This document shows positions 49,888 to 62,090 of a DNA stretch of 64,000 bases, in pieces. This DNA is from Hermatobates lingyangjiaoensis. Taxonomy: Eukaryota > Arthropoda > Insecta > Hemiptera > Hermatobatidae. The number at the start of each line of letters is the position of its first letter. Position 1 is the first letter of the stretch. The position numbers and the translations under genes are program-made. The notes under the pieces were generated by a model that searched no databases, was not told the origin of the DNA, and saw only the letters and a program-made list of their open reading frames with translations. The stretch is taken from contig JAPFBL010000231.1 in the NCBI GenBank assembly GCA_026182355.1, positions 868,001-932,000 on the forward strand, given 5' to 3'.

Positions 49888-52080
49888 AAAGGTTCTTCTC
49901 TCTAATAAAGTTAAATAAAGTAAAACTTGGGATACCATTAATTGAATCAGGACTTTACTGTTGTTTTAAATAACATTATGAATGTTGATAAACTAATAAG
50001 GAGTCATAGTACTCAAAGACAAGAAAAAATAAACATTGGTTCTAGAAATAAAAATTATTTACTACATATCTCTAAATTATAATTGGAGATCTTGTTAAAT
50101 GTAAAGCTATACTACTGTTCACAATCATTGACAAATAAACAAAGTTAATTAACTAATGTATATTGTATTAAGATAAAGATATGGATTAACGTTTGATTTG
50201 TTAATAGTTATATATCTACAAATATCAGTTTTTTTATACATATCTATTTATGAGAAATTTTGATACCTAAAAATGTTGCAAAGAAGTTTTAATTAATTGT
50301 AACTCTAGAATCAAATATACCTGGTAGATATTCGAATATAGATAACAGATAAAGAGATGCTACGACAGAAGGTAATCTTATGAAGAATATATTATTCTCG
50401 AAGTATCAAAAGCTGCTTAACTGAATGGTAGGATTGGTGAAATCACTGAGGTTTATAAAATTTTGCATGCTTCTGATCTTAAATTTAATTTTCACTTCTT
50501 CTGAATGTATGCTTAAAGGATTTGTTGAGAGGTGATAAAGGTGAATTTGTATTGAATTGACGAAATTGTTATAGTTTTCGCTATTGCTATAGAAATAGCA
50601 GGTAAGATTGTGATGCAAAATATAAATTCCATTACAAGTGGTAACTTATTCAAAGTCAGCAACTTCGAAATACAAAACTGAATGAAGAGACTGAACGATA
50701 AAACTTCAAAACTTTTATGCAATATTAAAGAAATAGGGTATTTTGTAGCTGGTATTAATACAAATTTGGAAAAATTAGAAAACATGTTCCAAGAACAATA
50801 CAAAAATAAGGTTTTACAAGAAAATAGTAACTTGTTTGAATGAAAAGATCAGTACCCTTGACTGGACATATCTAGTAGAACTGAAACTGTTTTATACGTG
50901 CTATTTTTATTAAAATACATTTTTTGCTAGTTAATCTCTATTTTACAGTAACTTGTGAATAAAATGTCTCTGAAATGGACATTAGCAAAAAGATTTCACA
51001 ATGTGTCATTTATCTGAAAACTTTCATATAAATATCACAGAATGTGTAACTGACTATAACGTTCCTAGATGAAAATTGCACTAACAAGTCTTATTTAAAC
51101 CTAACCTAGAACATAAATAAGTTCAGCTCGAGTTGACGCTATGGAGTCTGGTGTAATTATAGCTATGCAGACTGTTACATTTACGAAGCTGCATGGCTCT
51201 TGTACTACGTTAAAATAATGGACATAGTAGAGATTAAAAAAGAGACAGCGACAGATCGTGGGCGAGTACCTTGAGGGACCCCCTAACTATCCCGGAGTTC
51301 AGGAGACTCTTAGACGATATTCATAAATGTACCATGAGAAAAGTTAAGAACTTTTTGTTTCTTACCAGAAGACAAATGTGAAGTATCTTACCAGCTCACA
51401 AAACTAAGGTTTGTTAGTTTTACAAACGAGATTATGAAAAACTATTCCAAGACGTTGTAACTATAATAAACATAATAAGACGATAAACTATGTTAAAAAT
51501 TACTGGCCTAAAACTGGCTAAAAACATTTGGGAACACCTTCCCACAGCTTTATTGAAAAGAAATCGTACCACAGGGACATTGTTTTTTTAGGATTAAGAA
51601 ATTCATTAGTAGATTGTTTGTTATTATAAAATTATATATTATTAACTACTCTAAAGTAAAAAATAAAGTAAACATTATTTAAACAAGAATTGATAAAAAA
51701 TTGTTATTTGCATCGTTAAAAAAGCCTGTGAATTATTTAGTCATAGATTACCTGATGGATATTTGAATTAAATAAATTATTAGTTTTATTAACAAAGCGA
51801 GTTGACCTTAGAGGTTTTCTCCTTCACTGCAACATTTAGGCTATTCTCGACGATCTTCAGTAGAGAAGAGTCGTTCAACTTTCGCTTATGTTGGATTGCT
51901 ACTACCATTTTTTACCATTCTTTTACCATTGCAAGGTATTGCTTCATAAAGTTTAAACATTTATTCTCTTCATTTATTTTTCCTTCTTGTTGAAATCATC
52001 AGAAAACTTGTTCAACTGTCATCCACTAAAGGTCAACTTCAGCTGTTGATCTGGAAACCTCTAAAAATTTTATTCATTGC
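49888..52080. other. Intronic stretch
   Basis: AT-rich. Around 50681-50842 the plus strand holds a 53-codon frame rich in Lys, Asn, Glu and Leu, coiled-coil-like, of no known family. Nothing else recognised. Confidence 0.4.
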
Positions 52081-52299
52081 TGGTTCTCTCTGAGTTGGTG
52101 ATTGAACTTCAAACGGTGTCTAGATCTTCAAAATATGATTTTGCACCTAACCCTGAAATATAAACTGCAAAGTTGAATAGTGCAGATTTTGGTTCTCTCT
52201 GAGTTGGTGGTTGAACTTCAAACGGTATCGAGGTCTTCAAAATACGATTTTGCATTTAACTCTGAAATATAAACGGCAAAGTTGAATAGTGCGGATTTT
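52081..52299 (+). repeat. 109-bp tandem duplication
   Basis: Two adjacent copies (52081-52189 and 52190-52299), each beginning TGGTTCTCTCTGAGTTGGTG, with about ten differences. Confidence 0.93.
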
Positions 52300-54705
52300 G
52301 CTTTATATTCGTATATATTATAAAGTGTAGCTTTCTAAATTTCAGATAGCAACGTTTTGTTTATAGGATTAACTTATATTATTCGTAGTAAAATTTTATT
52401 AATGAACATTTATAATACTTTTACTTCATAGATTCACACATTCCAAGCTGCAAGCAAACCCTCTTTCATGGAAAAACAATTCATCTAACATTTCATCTTT
52501 TACGAGTTGAATGTTAGAATGAGAATGTGATCTATTTGTGTGTATTTTTGCCACTTCAGAAAGAATTTTAGTTTTCTACTTGGCTATACGCTTTTATGCG
52601 TTTTAGATAGATTGACATGCATGTTTGCATATCAGGAAGAACTGGTTTCAGTTCAACCAGCCCTCTCACCATTTTATAAGGGCTGCCTCAAGCGAGTAAT
52701 CTGGTATTTCAAATCTCCTATTCCTTTCCTTATTTCAGAATTATTTCGATGTTTGGTGTTCTTGCTTCAGTAGTGACCATTTGAACCTAAGCTGTAAAGT
52801 TTCTGGAATGTGTTTCCATTCAAACTGATGTGCATGAACTCAACAAAGCTGATGATAAATTTCTGAAATGTGACCTACTACTTCAGCTAAGTCGTCCACA
52901 CGTACTTAGCATTTTCTCCAATCCTTCAAAAGAATATAAGTTATCTTGGTCTTTTGGTATATCATTTCTGGCTATTAGCTGACTAAATCTATGTTTGAGA
53001 TAGATTCTAAGATTATTAAATTAAAGTTAATCAAAGCCACAGTTCTAATGGTAAAAAATGGTTGCATAAGGTAATTGATGACATCAATAAACTTAAAATT
53101 ATCCAGAGACCATAAACTGTTTCCTTGGGGAACAGGTAAAAAATAAACTGGCCTAGAACATTGAAAAGCAATTACATTTGATTTCGGGAATTGAAGTCGG
53201 ATCGAGAATTCCAACTCTGACACCGCGACTCTGTTACAGCTATCGACCATTCTCTGTTCAATGCATTCCGTTTTCTTCTAGTCCTGGCAAGTGCTTCACT
53301 TAATGTGAGTTTCAAAAAGAAAAGCTGTTTTAAAGAACATCCTAAATTTCAAACAACTCATGAAAATACATCACACGCTTTTTGACTAAACATTTCTTTT
53401 TCAAAGTTAAGAAGTAGAGATTTTTACCGTTCTGCTTTGATCTTACAATATGAAAAAATATAGCTTTACAACCTCACTGACAAACGCTACATCTGTTATA
53501 AAACAAAAAAGCTATCTACAAGGTTACAGTTTTCTATTCTACCATCATTAAATGGATACACCCACTTAATTTAAACTTTTTTTTCACAGAAAACTAAAAG
53601 ATTATAATATTCTTAGTTTTTAACAATAAATATAAATAATATTTTAAAACGTAACGTTAACTGATAGTTTAAATTAAAAAATCATTGAAAATTTAATTGA
53701 TAAAGGCAACGTAATTCTGCTTAACATTAAAAAAAGTTGTTAAATGGAATCAAAGTTTAAGGCAAAATTTAATAATTAACAAAGTGGACGGTAGAAGAAA
53801 CTTGGCTTTTAAATACCTAAAGCTACTGTTTAATGTTTAATGTACAAAAGCTACAAGTAGCGTCTTGTGAGTAAGACGCTACTCACAAGCATGCTGGACG
53901 TTCTTAATGCTGGTGTTAAGATATTGCGGCTTCATTCTAATTACTAACGATTCTCTAGGCTGGTAGTGAAGTTTTGTAACATTGTTTGAAGACCAAGGTG
54001 CAACCACTCAAACCAATGAGAGCATCCTCACATCTTATCAATTTACGACAAAAAAAAAATTACTGACATTATTATAAATAATCCACTGTTATAAATAAAA
54101 ACACCATCTGCCGCAAAATTTGACCACCATAATTAATATGTGACCAACTGGTTATGCGATGTCATTCGAAAATTCATTCTGATAAAAAACATCTTACTGA
54201 CTAAGTCAAAAAATCATATTTCTACAAACAGTTTGTAATGCCAACTTTTGAATAACTAAATAATACCAAAAATTTGTTGACTTTCCAATCAATGCGAAAA
54301 CACACTAAATATATTTGTTAAACAATATTTATCCTCAATTTCAATTTAACCCATTTTTTTATCACTTTTATGTGATATAAAACTTTAGGACATTTACTAC
54401 ATTCTAGCCATATTTACTACAATAAAACCATATTGAAAATCAGATGTGTGCATTAGTCATTATATAATCCTTTCATTGACATATTTCAAATATCTTTAAG
54501 GTCATTTTATTTTATTTCTCAACAAGTCAATAAATATTTACATAATGAATTATATAACAATATTAAACTATTTTTCAAATATACGCTACTACTCATTTAC
54601 GATTCTTTTAAAAAACGAGACAGTATTTCATATTAAACCGAAGACATTTCTTATAGTACATATATACACCTCAATATTTATAAAAGTGTTGACCGTGCAG
54701 TAGAA
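52300..54705. other. Intronic stretch
   Basis: Open frames at 52540-52773 (plus) and 52975-53250 (minus) are free of stops for 77-91 codons but resemble nothing I know. Otherwise AT-rich. Confidence 0.4.
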
Positions 54706-55210
54706 ATTCAGCTATCAAAGTTATAGAAGTGTTTCAAGGTGAATGAACCAACAGTTCGGTGGTCGATATATTTTCAACAATTCTACTTACACTGAGAATA
54801 GAAGTGAATATATTTCTGACCAAATAATAAATAACTCAGACGATCTCCTGATCAATGAAGAAGTTTTGATTTAACTGACCGTATATGCATTTATAGCTCA
54901 AATTGCTGAATATGAGATCAAACGAATTGTTTGTTCATCTTCGCGTGGAATTTCTTTACATAATTTAATAAAAAACAGATCTCAACAACAATGCAGATTC
55001 GTATCATTTTTATCTAAAGAGAACTTCAGAACGAAGAACTTTCAGAAAATTATATAAACATGGTTATCCAAAAGGAATTCCTACTTCACTGAATGTTGAG
55101 TCAATTTTGATTAACTTCCCGGTGGAAGAATAAAAAAGTTCATTTGCAACGACGCTCATGAGTATACCTCCCTCCTAAAACCAGCCTTTAAATTTTCATT
55201 CCTGGAAAAA
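54706..55210 (+). repeat. Large inverted repeat, left arm
   Basis: Diverged reverse complement of 56268-56731, with indels. Both arms keep partial open reading (for example SEYISDQIINNS), so the ancestral sequence was coding, of unknown type. Confidence 0.85.
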
Positions 55211-56267
55211 TTATTATGAACGTTCACAACAAAAAACCCTTGTCATAATAAAGGAACACTGTTCATAATGCAGATTTGTTATATTTATAGAGGCAATTAC
55301 TGCTATTCCTGGAATTTATTTCCATTTAAGCTCCCTATTGTCAGTGAAAATGTATTGTAAGTAGTCACTGAAGCATATTATGGGTTACAGAGAATATAAA
55401 TCGTTGTAACGACAAATTTCTTAGCAACTAATTAGTTATTTGTGTATTAATTAGCGATATTCTGTAAAGAGTCTCTGAGAGAGTAAAGTATGTGGAGTCA
55501 ATAATTAAGGTTATTAATCAGTTAATAATAAAGATAATTGTTAATCAGTAGTTGACAAATGGCTCTTTAGTGCAGTGTTATGGTATGTAATGTCAAACAG
55601 AATTGTCCACGATTTGTCAACCCAGAGCTTCAGAATAGTCATCTCTTATATGAATATGCTTCCAACTCCGGGAACTGTGCAGCCCTGCCTTCTACATGTA
55701 TTGGCATCACGATCACCAAGCCCGAATGTAAAGTTTCAGAGACTTTACGAGGTATGACGGAATGTATTATTACTAATTCTAATATTACTAACCTCAGTGG
55801 AACTAACCCATTAACTATATTTATTAATTAAATTTAATCAGAAAGGTTTCAATAATATTTCTTAACACCAATTTTTCATAGGTAATACTCGTACATTTGG
55901 CTCCGGTCCCATCAATATGATGATTTTTATTATTTATATGCAAGAATAAGGCGCTCCTTTTTTCCTGTCTACTTACTTTGTATTGGTGTTGTTTTACACC
56001 TGTCTTTAATGATATAGTTGTTTGGATATATATATGTATATATGTCAATTAAAAACTCTTCTAGAAAACTAGAGTCTGGTAGTATTTATAAAATCTTTCG
56101 CAAAAATAGCCATGCAATTTATATTGCTCAAATTGGTAAATATTTAACCATTTTCTAGGGAAAAAAAATACAAAATTAAAAACCACACTTACAGTCTCTA
56201 ATTTTTCTGCTTGAACCATCTTCAGGAGAGATATAACAGAGAAACCAAGCACACAGGTACCGACTCC
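55211..56267. other. Spacer of the large inverted repeat
   Basis: Contains at 55866-55922 a relative of the family A interior at 9711-9758. No intact gene. Confidence 0.5.
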
Positions 56268-56731
56268 AACAAATAAAAATATAAACGCTGGTTTTAGGAG
56301 GAAAGTCCTAAAATATTTATGCACTTCATTGTAAATTAACTTTTTTATTTTTCCACCGGAAAGTTTTGGGTAAGCATGTTGATATAATTTTCTGAAAGTT
56401 CTTCGTTCTGAAGTTCTCTAGATAAAAATGATACGAATCTGCATTATTGTTGAGATCTGTTTTTTTTATTAAATTATGTGAAGAAATTCCACGCGAAGAT
56501 GAACAAACAATTCGTTTGATCTCAGATTCAGCAATTTCAGCTATAAATGGGTATAGGTCACTTAAATCAAAACTTCTTCATTGATCAGGAGATAGTCTGA
56601 GTTATTTATTATTTGGTCAGAAATATATTCACTTCTATTCTCAGTGTAAGTGGAATCGTTGAAAATATATCGTTCACAGAACAGTTGGGTCACACACCTT
56701 GAAACATATCTATATCTTTGAGAGCTGATTG
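56268..56731 (-). repeat. Large inverted repeat, right arm
   Basis: On the minus strand this follows the left arm and then continues into CTGAAGA (56225-56219) and GAAA (56207-56204), the Penelope-type motif, absent from the left arm. The frame encoding FLFVGVGTCVLGFS is strongly hydrophobic. A GTAAGTG directly after the motif looks like a splice donor but sits in repeat sequence. Confidence 0.8.
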
Positions 56732-57051
56732 AGATCATTCCCAGCCTAGACACTAGCCTCCGTGAGTTAAATAGAGAACTTGAATAAACTATTACAGAAT
56801 TTTTTCCTAACAGTCGTGTAGAGCGAATGCCTAATACATTTTTTTCGTTATTTTAAAACCATAAATAATCCCTCATTATATCCTCTCAATTATCAGTAAC
56901 AACATAATAAAAGATAATGATTTTTAATACGATGAACGTTAGTTGATTTGTTGCTCTGTGCTTTTCTACAAATTTTGAACAAAATAAAAAGAACAGAAGA
57001 TTAAATTTTAGTAACACTCTATTATTTGACAATGTGTATTTGTCATTTTTA

Positions 57052-58660
57052 CTTTACTATAAGTAAAGTATAGTGATCGTGAAAAAATTCGATCTCGAGA
57101 TTTTGACGGAATTACATGTTTTGAGGTCCCAGAAGTCGTTTTATGACGTTTTTACGATGATGTCTGTGTGTGGGTGGGTGGTGAGTGTATTAGCATTGCT
57201 TGTTACCACGCTACGGTCCAGAATCTTTGATGGATCAAGTTGATATTTTACACAAAAATGGGACCCATAGGGAAGAAGATCCCTATTGTTGGGAAGAATT
57301 ATGCATGATGGGAGTCACTTTTTTTTCCAAAAACCGTTTTTTAGAAAACATTTATTTCTCCTAAACTAATAACCCTACAGTTTTGAAATTTTGACATTAT
57401 TTTTGAAGTTACAAATGCAACAAACGAAAAATATATTCAGAATTTTAAAACAACAGGAAATATTTTTTTGTCAATAAAATGTAAAAATTTTGACTTATAA
57501 TTCAATCCCAAACCTTGTGAGAGCGATACAAGCCATACTGTTTGACATATTAAAATGAAACTATGCCTAAAAATAGAACATTATGTGGAAAATGAGTTGA
57601 GATATTTTTTTCAAAATTACATTCGATAATGGGGCGTTACAGTGCGATTTCTGTTTTCAGAAAATGTTTTTTTGACGCTAAGCGGCTCATTTAAAAATAA
57701 TGAAAATTTGACCAAAAATGGAACAAAAAATAAGCAATTCATAAAAAAAAATTCATGATGTTTGAATTACGGGAAAGAGCAATAACGATATAAAAACTGT
57801 TTGTTTATCCTAGACTAAGAGATCACCTGCTATACTTGTCGAATTTTTTGTATTTTTTTACATTGTTTACATTGACTTAGAAATTTTTTGAGCGAATTCA
57901 CTGAGATGAAATTGATGTTTCTAATGGAAAAATGAAAATATATTATTGACTTATAAGAGATGTAAGAGGAATAATATTGTGCAGGTAAATGATAACACTG
58001 ATTAAAAAAAAATTCGTATATATGTTATTTGACAAAGGGGAAGGAAAATGATCTTATTAAATACTAAGAAGCCATAAAATTCCCAGTATAATAATTCTGT
58101 AAAAAACTAAAAATATAAAAGATATTTCAAAATTGAAATATTTTGTTCAGAGGTTAATAAATGTAATTATCGTACACCTTTAATTATAAATCATCTTAAA
58201 ACAACTTTTCTTCGCTGTTTATGATGTTTTTCAGAAGAAAAAAGGGTATTTTCCTGTTTTAAATTTGAAAATTTTACTTTAATATTCAATGTAGGAGGAT
58301 GTCAAGTAAACGATGTAAGAAATCCACTGGCTATTTGAACAAAAGCCATGTTCTCTTGTAGGAGAATATTTCGTATCAAGAAATGTTCACTTTGGATTTT
58401 CAAAAATGTTATTAGTGCTGTAGTTATACTAATGAAATTATTTGCATCAGCTGTGTGATGTACAAAAATAAGCTTATATATTGATATGTCCTTCAATCAC
58501 TATCTGTACTACCTCAGGAATGAAAGACTAACAATCATATCCCATTTAGATGTTTACGTTATGCTTAAATGAGATGTTATGTGTTATATACTCAAGAAAT
58601 TTGATATTAAGCTACTTATAGTAAAGTTGAGTGTAGGCAACTCCAGATTTTTTTTGAAAT
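57052..58660 (+). repeat. Dispersed repeat R, copy 4
   Basis: Starts with the TTTACTATAAGTAAAGTATA head and ends near GTGTAGGCAACTCC. The best copy for defining the family because it lacks the palindrome and the inserted unit found in copy 2. Confidence 0.85.
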
Positions 58661-60425
58661 AGATTACGGTAACTTTCTTGAAAAACAAATCTTGAATTTG
58701 TGAGAACAGAATATTTATTTTAATATATTTTTGCTCGTAACCTCGTGGCACTGCATTATGTTGAAAGTTTTATGTCTTAATGCCTTCTAGACCAAAGTCC
58801 TTTTCTTACAAAAAAAAGTTTAAATATATATAAGATACATTTATTAAGTTTAGTGTATTTTTACTATCTCTTAGTAGTTAATATTGTATTAAGTGAGAAA
58901 GTAGTTTCTTCTTTCTGCAAATTGAATTTCAGAGCGACAAGTTTCATTCTTTAAGATAGAACTGTTTATTTGATTAACAATCTTTTCATATTTAAGTAAG
59001 TATTACTCTTAGGTAAGAACGTATTTTTATGCTGTTTTGGCATTTAGTTCGCTGTATTACGAGTAAAAAAAAAACCAATGTGTCTATAACTTTTTCTGTG
59101 TTTTAACGTATTTTCTGTCAGTAAGTCAGTAGATACTCTTTATGTATTAGAGTTGTCATTATATAGTTTATACCTATAAATTATTGGTTTCCTATAACAT
59201 ATATTTTGAATTGATAAGCTAAAATGACTACTTATTTTTTCTTTGTGTAGTGGTACATTAATTTTAGTAGATACCTGTGGTTATCTCATTTATAAAAATG
59301 TATTATAGCATTTTTCTTGTAAGTTGGTGTTCAATATGATGATAAATATATTTGCTTTAGTATATTTGTTTCAGTTTATTATGTAATAAAGTTGTTTTAT
59401 CTAGCTTCTAGTTTATAATTACTGGATAAGAATCAAGTATTATTCTCTTAAGATAAGCTTTTGATCGGTATGGCAATCGTATTTAGATAAAATCTTTTTT
59501 ATCTCTTAATTGATGTAAGAAACTAATTTTATTTACTTTTTGCAATTCGATAATTGTTTTTATTAAAAGATACATTTAAACAATAGTAAAAAAAATATTA
59601 CTTATTTCACTGTAATTTATATGAAAGTTCATCCTGTATAATGTGAAAAAGTTTTTGTAATATAGTTTCTTCAAATAGATAGATAAATAGGTAGATTTAT
59701 GTGAGACTATAAATTTGTATGAAATTATTATATGTAAAATTCATAGGAAATGTGTACTATATATTAGCTTGATGTAATTGAACAAATTGATTAATTGATA
59801 TAAGAAAACAGTTGTCCTGAGTAAGGAAAATTGTTAAAAAACAAGTTCCATTATGAGGAAGGTTTTTTCGAAGAGTGTATTTACTGTATCGATTTCTACT
59901 TAAGCCCTAATGTCAACTCAGCACAAGGAAAGAGATCCAAGATGCCACCGCTTCGCAGTCGGAGTTTTAGAGAACCCATTATCCCACTCACCTATTGCCT
60001 CTCGATGAAAACAAACTAAAAAAACCAAACCCCACATAAGTCTCCACATGATCCTTTTCCTTCTTAAAAGTTTAAATATCATATTTATAGCAGTAATGGG
60101 TATTTTTTTTTTTTTTCTATAAATAATTACAATCAAAGCATGGTCACATTTATGAATGTCAGCACGCACCAAATACGCGTCAGTTCATCCAATTTTTTAG
60201 TGATCAGGTAAAATTGACTTATTCATCAGGTAAATGTACGAGAAGCAACAGAAAACATGAATAGAATGTAGAGTGAATAAATAAGCACTTATGTATAAGT
60301 TTGAGTGTGTGTGTGTGTGAGTTGTCTGTGTTCCACATGTAGTGGACATATATGTTATTTTTATATTATAATTATTAATTTTTAAATTAATTATTAAGTT
60401 ATTTTTAAATTTAATTATAGGAGCC
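58661..60425. other. Intronic AT-rich stretch
   Basis: No exon or element recognised; overlapping short frames near 59830-60170 have no domain. Confidence 0.5.
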
Positions 60426-60591
60426 CGTCGTGAATCCTATTTCAATTTCTAATACTGCTGATACATTTGGTCCCAGGATGTGGCTAATTGGAAAGTGATA
60501 GAAACACTTGTTTCATCTACTTTATTGCAGTTGGACAGAGAAGTTAAACTACATGACTAAAATCAAAAGATGTATCCCATAAAAAGCCAGG
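60426..60591. repeat. Direct repeat pair, copy 1
   Basis: 166 bp beginning CGTCGTGAATCCTATTTCAA, repeated in the same orientation at 61223-61388 with about ten differences. Confidence 0.93.
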
Positions 60592-61222
60592 AGTCCACTT
60601 TTTGGTGGGAAGAGAGAGAAAAGAGAAAAAAATGTATATAAACAGATTTTAAGATGTGCACTAAAATAAGAATTAAAGTATTTGTTATGTACAGTTTACT
60701 GACTAATAATTCCAAAATAAAATTATTTAAAACTTAGATATGGGTTGAAGGTACATGTTGTTTTCTTAATCATCATTTGTATAAAAATACACTTTCCGAC
60801 TTTTGAAACAAGATGCAAACGACTTATTCATAAACAAAATAAGGAATTTTGCTGTAAGGTCAGCACAGCCATTGCATTTTAACACCTTCTAGATAGCTAC
60901 CTTGTCAGTGGTGTGTGTTTACTCAAGCTGATACCCGCTAAGGGAAGGTCTGACTAGGTGATTAATATTTATATATTTTTTCTCTTTCAGTCATTCACCC
61001 CTTTCTTCGGCACCTCCATTTATTCCTTTCATATTTCCTCTCTTTTAATTATTTTCTCCCTTTCTCATTTTTTTACGTTTTTCTTTCATATATTTCTATT
61101 TATTAATTACCTCCCTATGTTATTTTTTCGATTTAAGCCTTATAATCTCTTTTAATACTGACTACCACTCTTCTGAATACCCCTTGACAAAAATCTTTCA
61201 ATCACAGAAGTGGTGAAGGCCA

Positions 61223-61388
61223 CGTCGTGAATCCTATTTCAATTTCTAATACTGCTGATGCATTTCGTCTCAGGATGTGGCTAATTGGAAAGTAATAGAA
61301 ACACTTGTTTCATCTACTTCATCGCAGTTGGACAGAGAAGTTAAACTATATGACTAAAATCAAAAGAGGTATCCCATAAAAAGTCAGG
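61223..61388. repeat. Direct repeat pair, copy 2
   Basis: See copy 1 at 60426-60591. The 631-bp interval includes a pyrimidine-rich tract (60975-61150). The pair could be terminal repeats of a small retroelement. Confidence 0.93.
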
Positions 61389-61812
61389 TGGGAGAGGGAG
61401 AAATGAAAAAAGAAAAGAAAGAAATGAACTAGGGATGTAAACGTTTTTCCTTGAACACTGCAATTAAGTGGTTTATACTGCAATTTACTAAAAGAAAATG
61501 TATTCTCAAACTCAGGGTTATGTCATTCATTTAACAATTGTATTGAAACAGTAATACATTGTATATTTATGTTCATTACGACTTGAACTTGAATCATTTC
61601 ATATTTTAAATTGCATTTTTGTAAATGAAAATTATACAATGTTATCTACATGAAAATTTCTATATAGGTTTAATATTAAAAAAGAAATGAAGTACTTAGG
61701 AGGAACGTGATTAGAAAACTTTACTTTATTAACAAACTATTTTACGTGACTAACAAATTATTTTAATCTATGGCTGGTAATATGTCCAATTTATTGTACA
61801 ATGGAAGCGTAC

Positions 61813-62090
61813 CTGAGTCTGGGGAGTTGACAGTAGAGCCATTCACTCACATCTTCCAAAGGAACGAGTCTCTTCTCATGGTTCAGATCGCTCTTGTTAC
61901 CAACTACAACCATAGGGATCTCTTGGAAATCTGGACGTTGTTCTCGCACTTCTTCCATGCAAGCCTGAACTCTGGCCAAAGAGTCAGGGCTGTCGACGGC
62001 ATACACGAGCAGGAAGGCGTGCGCTGTAGCGATGGAGAGTCTCCGCATGGCAGGGAACTCCAAGTCTCCGCAGGTATCCAGCATGTCCAC
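61813..62090 (-). CDS. Ras-family small GTPase, internal exon (switch II to NKSD)
   Basis: This exon encodes 92 complete codons of a Ras-superfamily GTPase, a membrane-associated GTP/GDP switch. Visible residues: the G3/switch II box DTCG at residues 5-8 of the fragment, followed by EFPAMRRLSI, and the G4 guanine-specificity box NKSD at residues 65-68. The acceptor is TTTGAG before 62090. The donor is CTCAG|GTACGC at 61813, leaving two bases of a split Arg codon that the exon at 16871 completes. The PAMRRLS segment recalls the DIRAS/RASD (Rhes) branch rather than classical Ras, and insect proteins of this type are known to me, but I cannot assign an orthologue. The position of Ras Gln61 is Asp here. 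The exon with the P-loop is not in the window. An open frame on the opposite strand over the same bases is a shadow. Confidence 0.95.

Larger units (their letters stand above)
16872..61812 (-). other. 44.9-kb intron of the Ras-family GTPase gene
   Basis: The interval between the donor at 61812-61811 and the acceptor at 16873-16872. No other host exon was recognised inside it. It holds most of the mobile elements listed here, in both orientations. A nested gene with short exons cannot be excluded by reading alone. Confidence 0.85.

Noticed and set aside
56190..56324. Membrane-protein exon with donor GTAAGTG
   Set aside because: Lies in one arm of an inverted repeat and includes the Penelope-type motif; the other arm has stops. 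Kept only as a finding.
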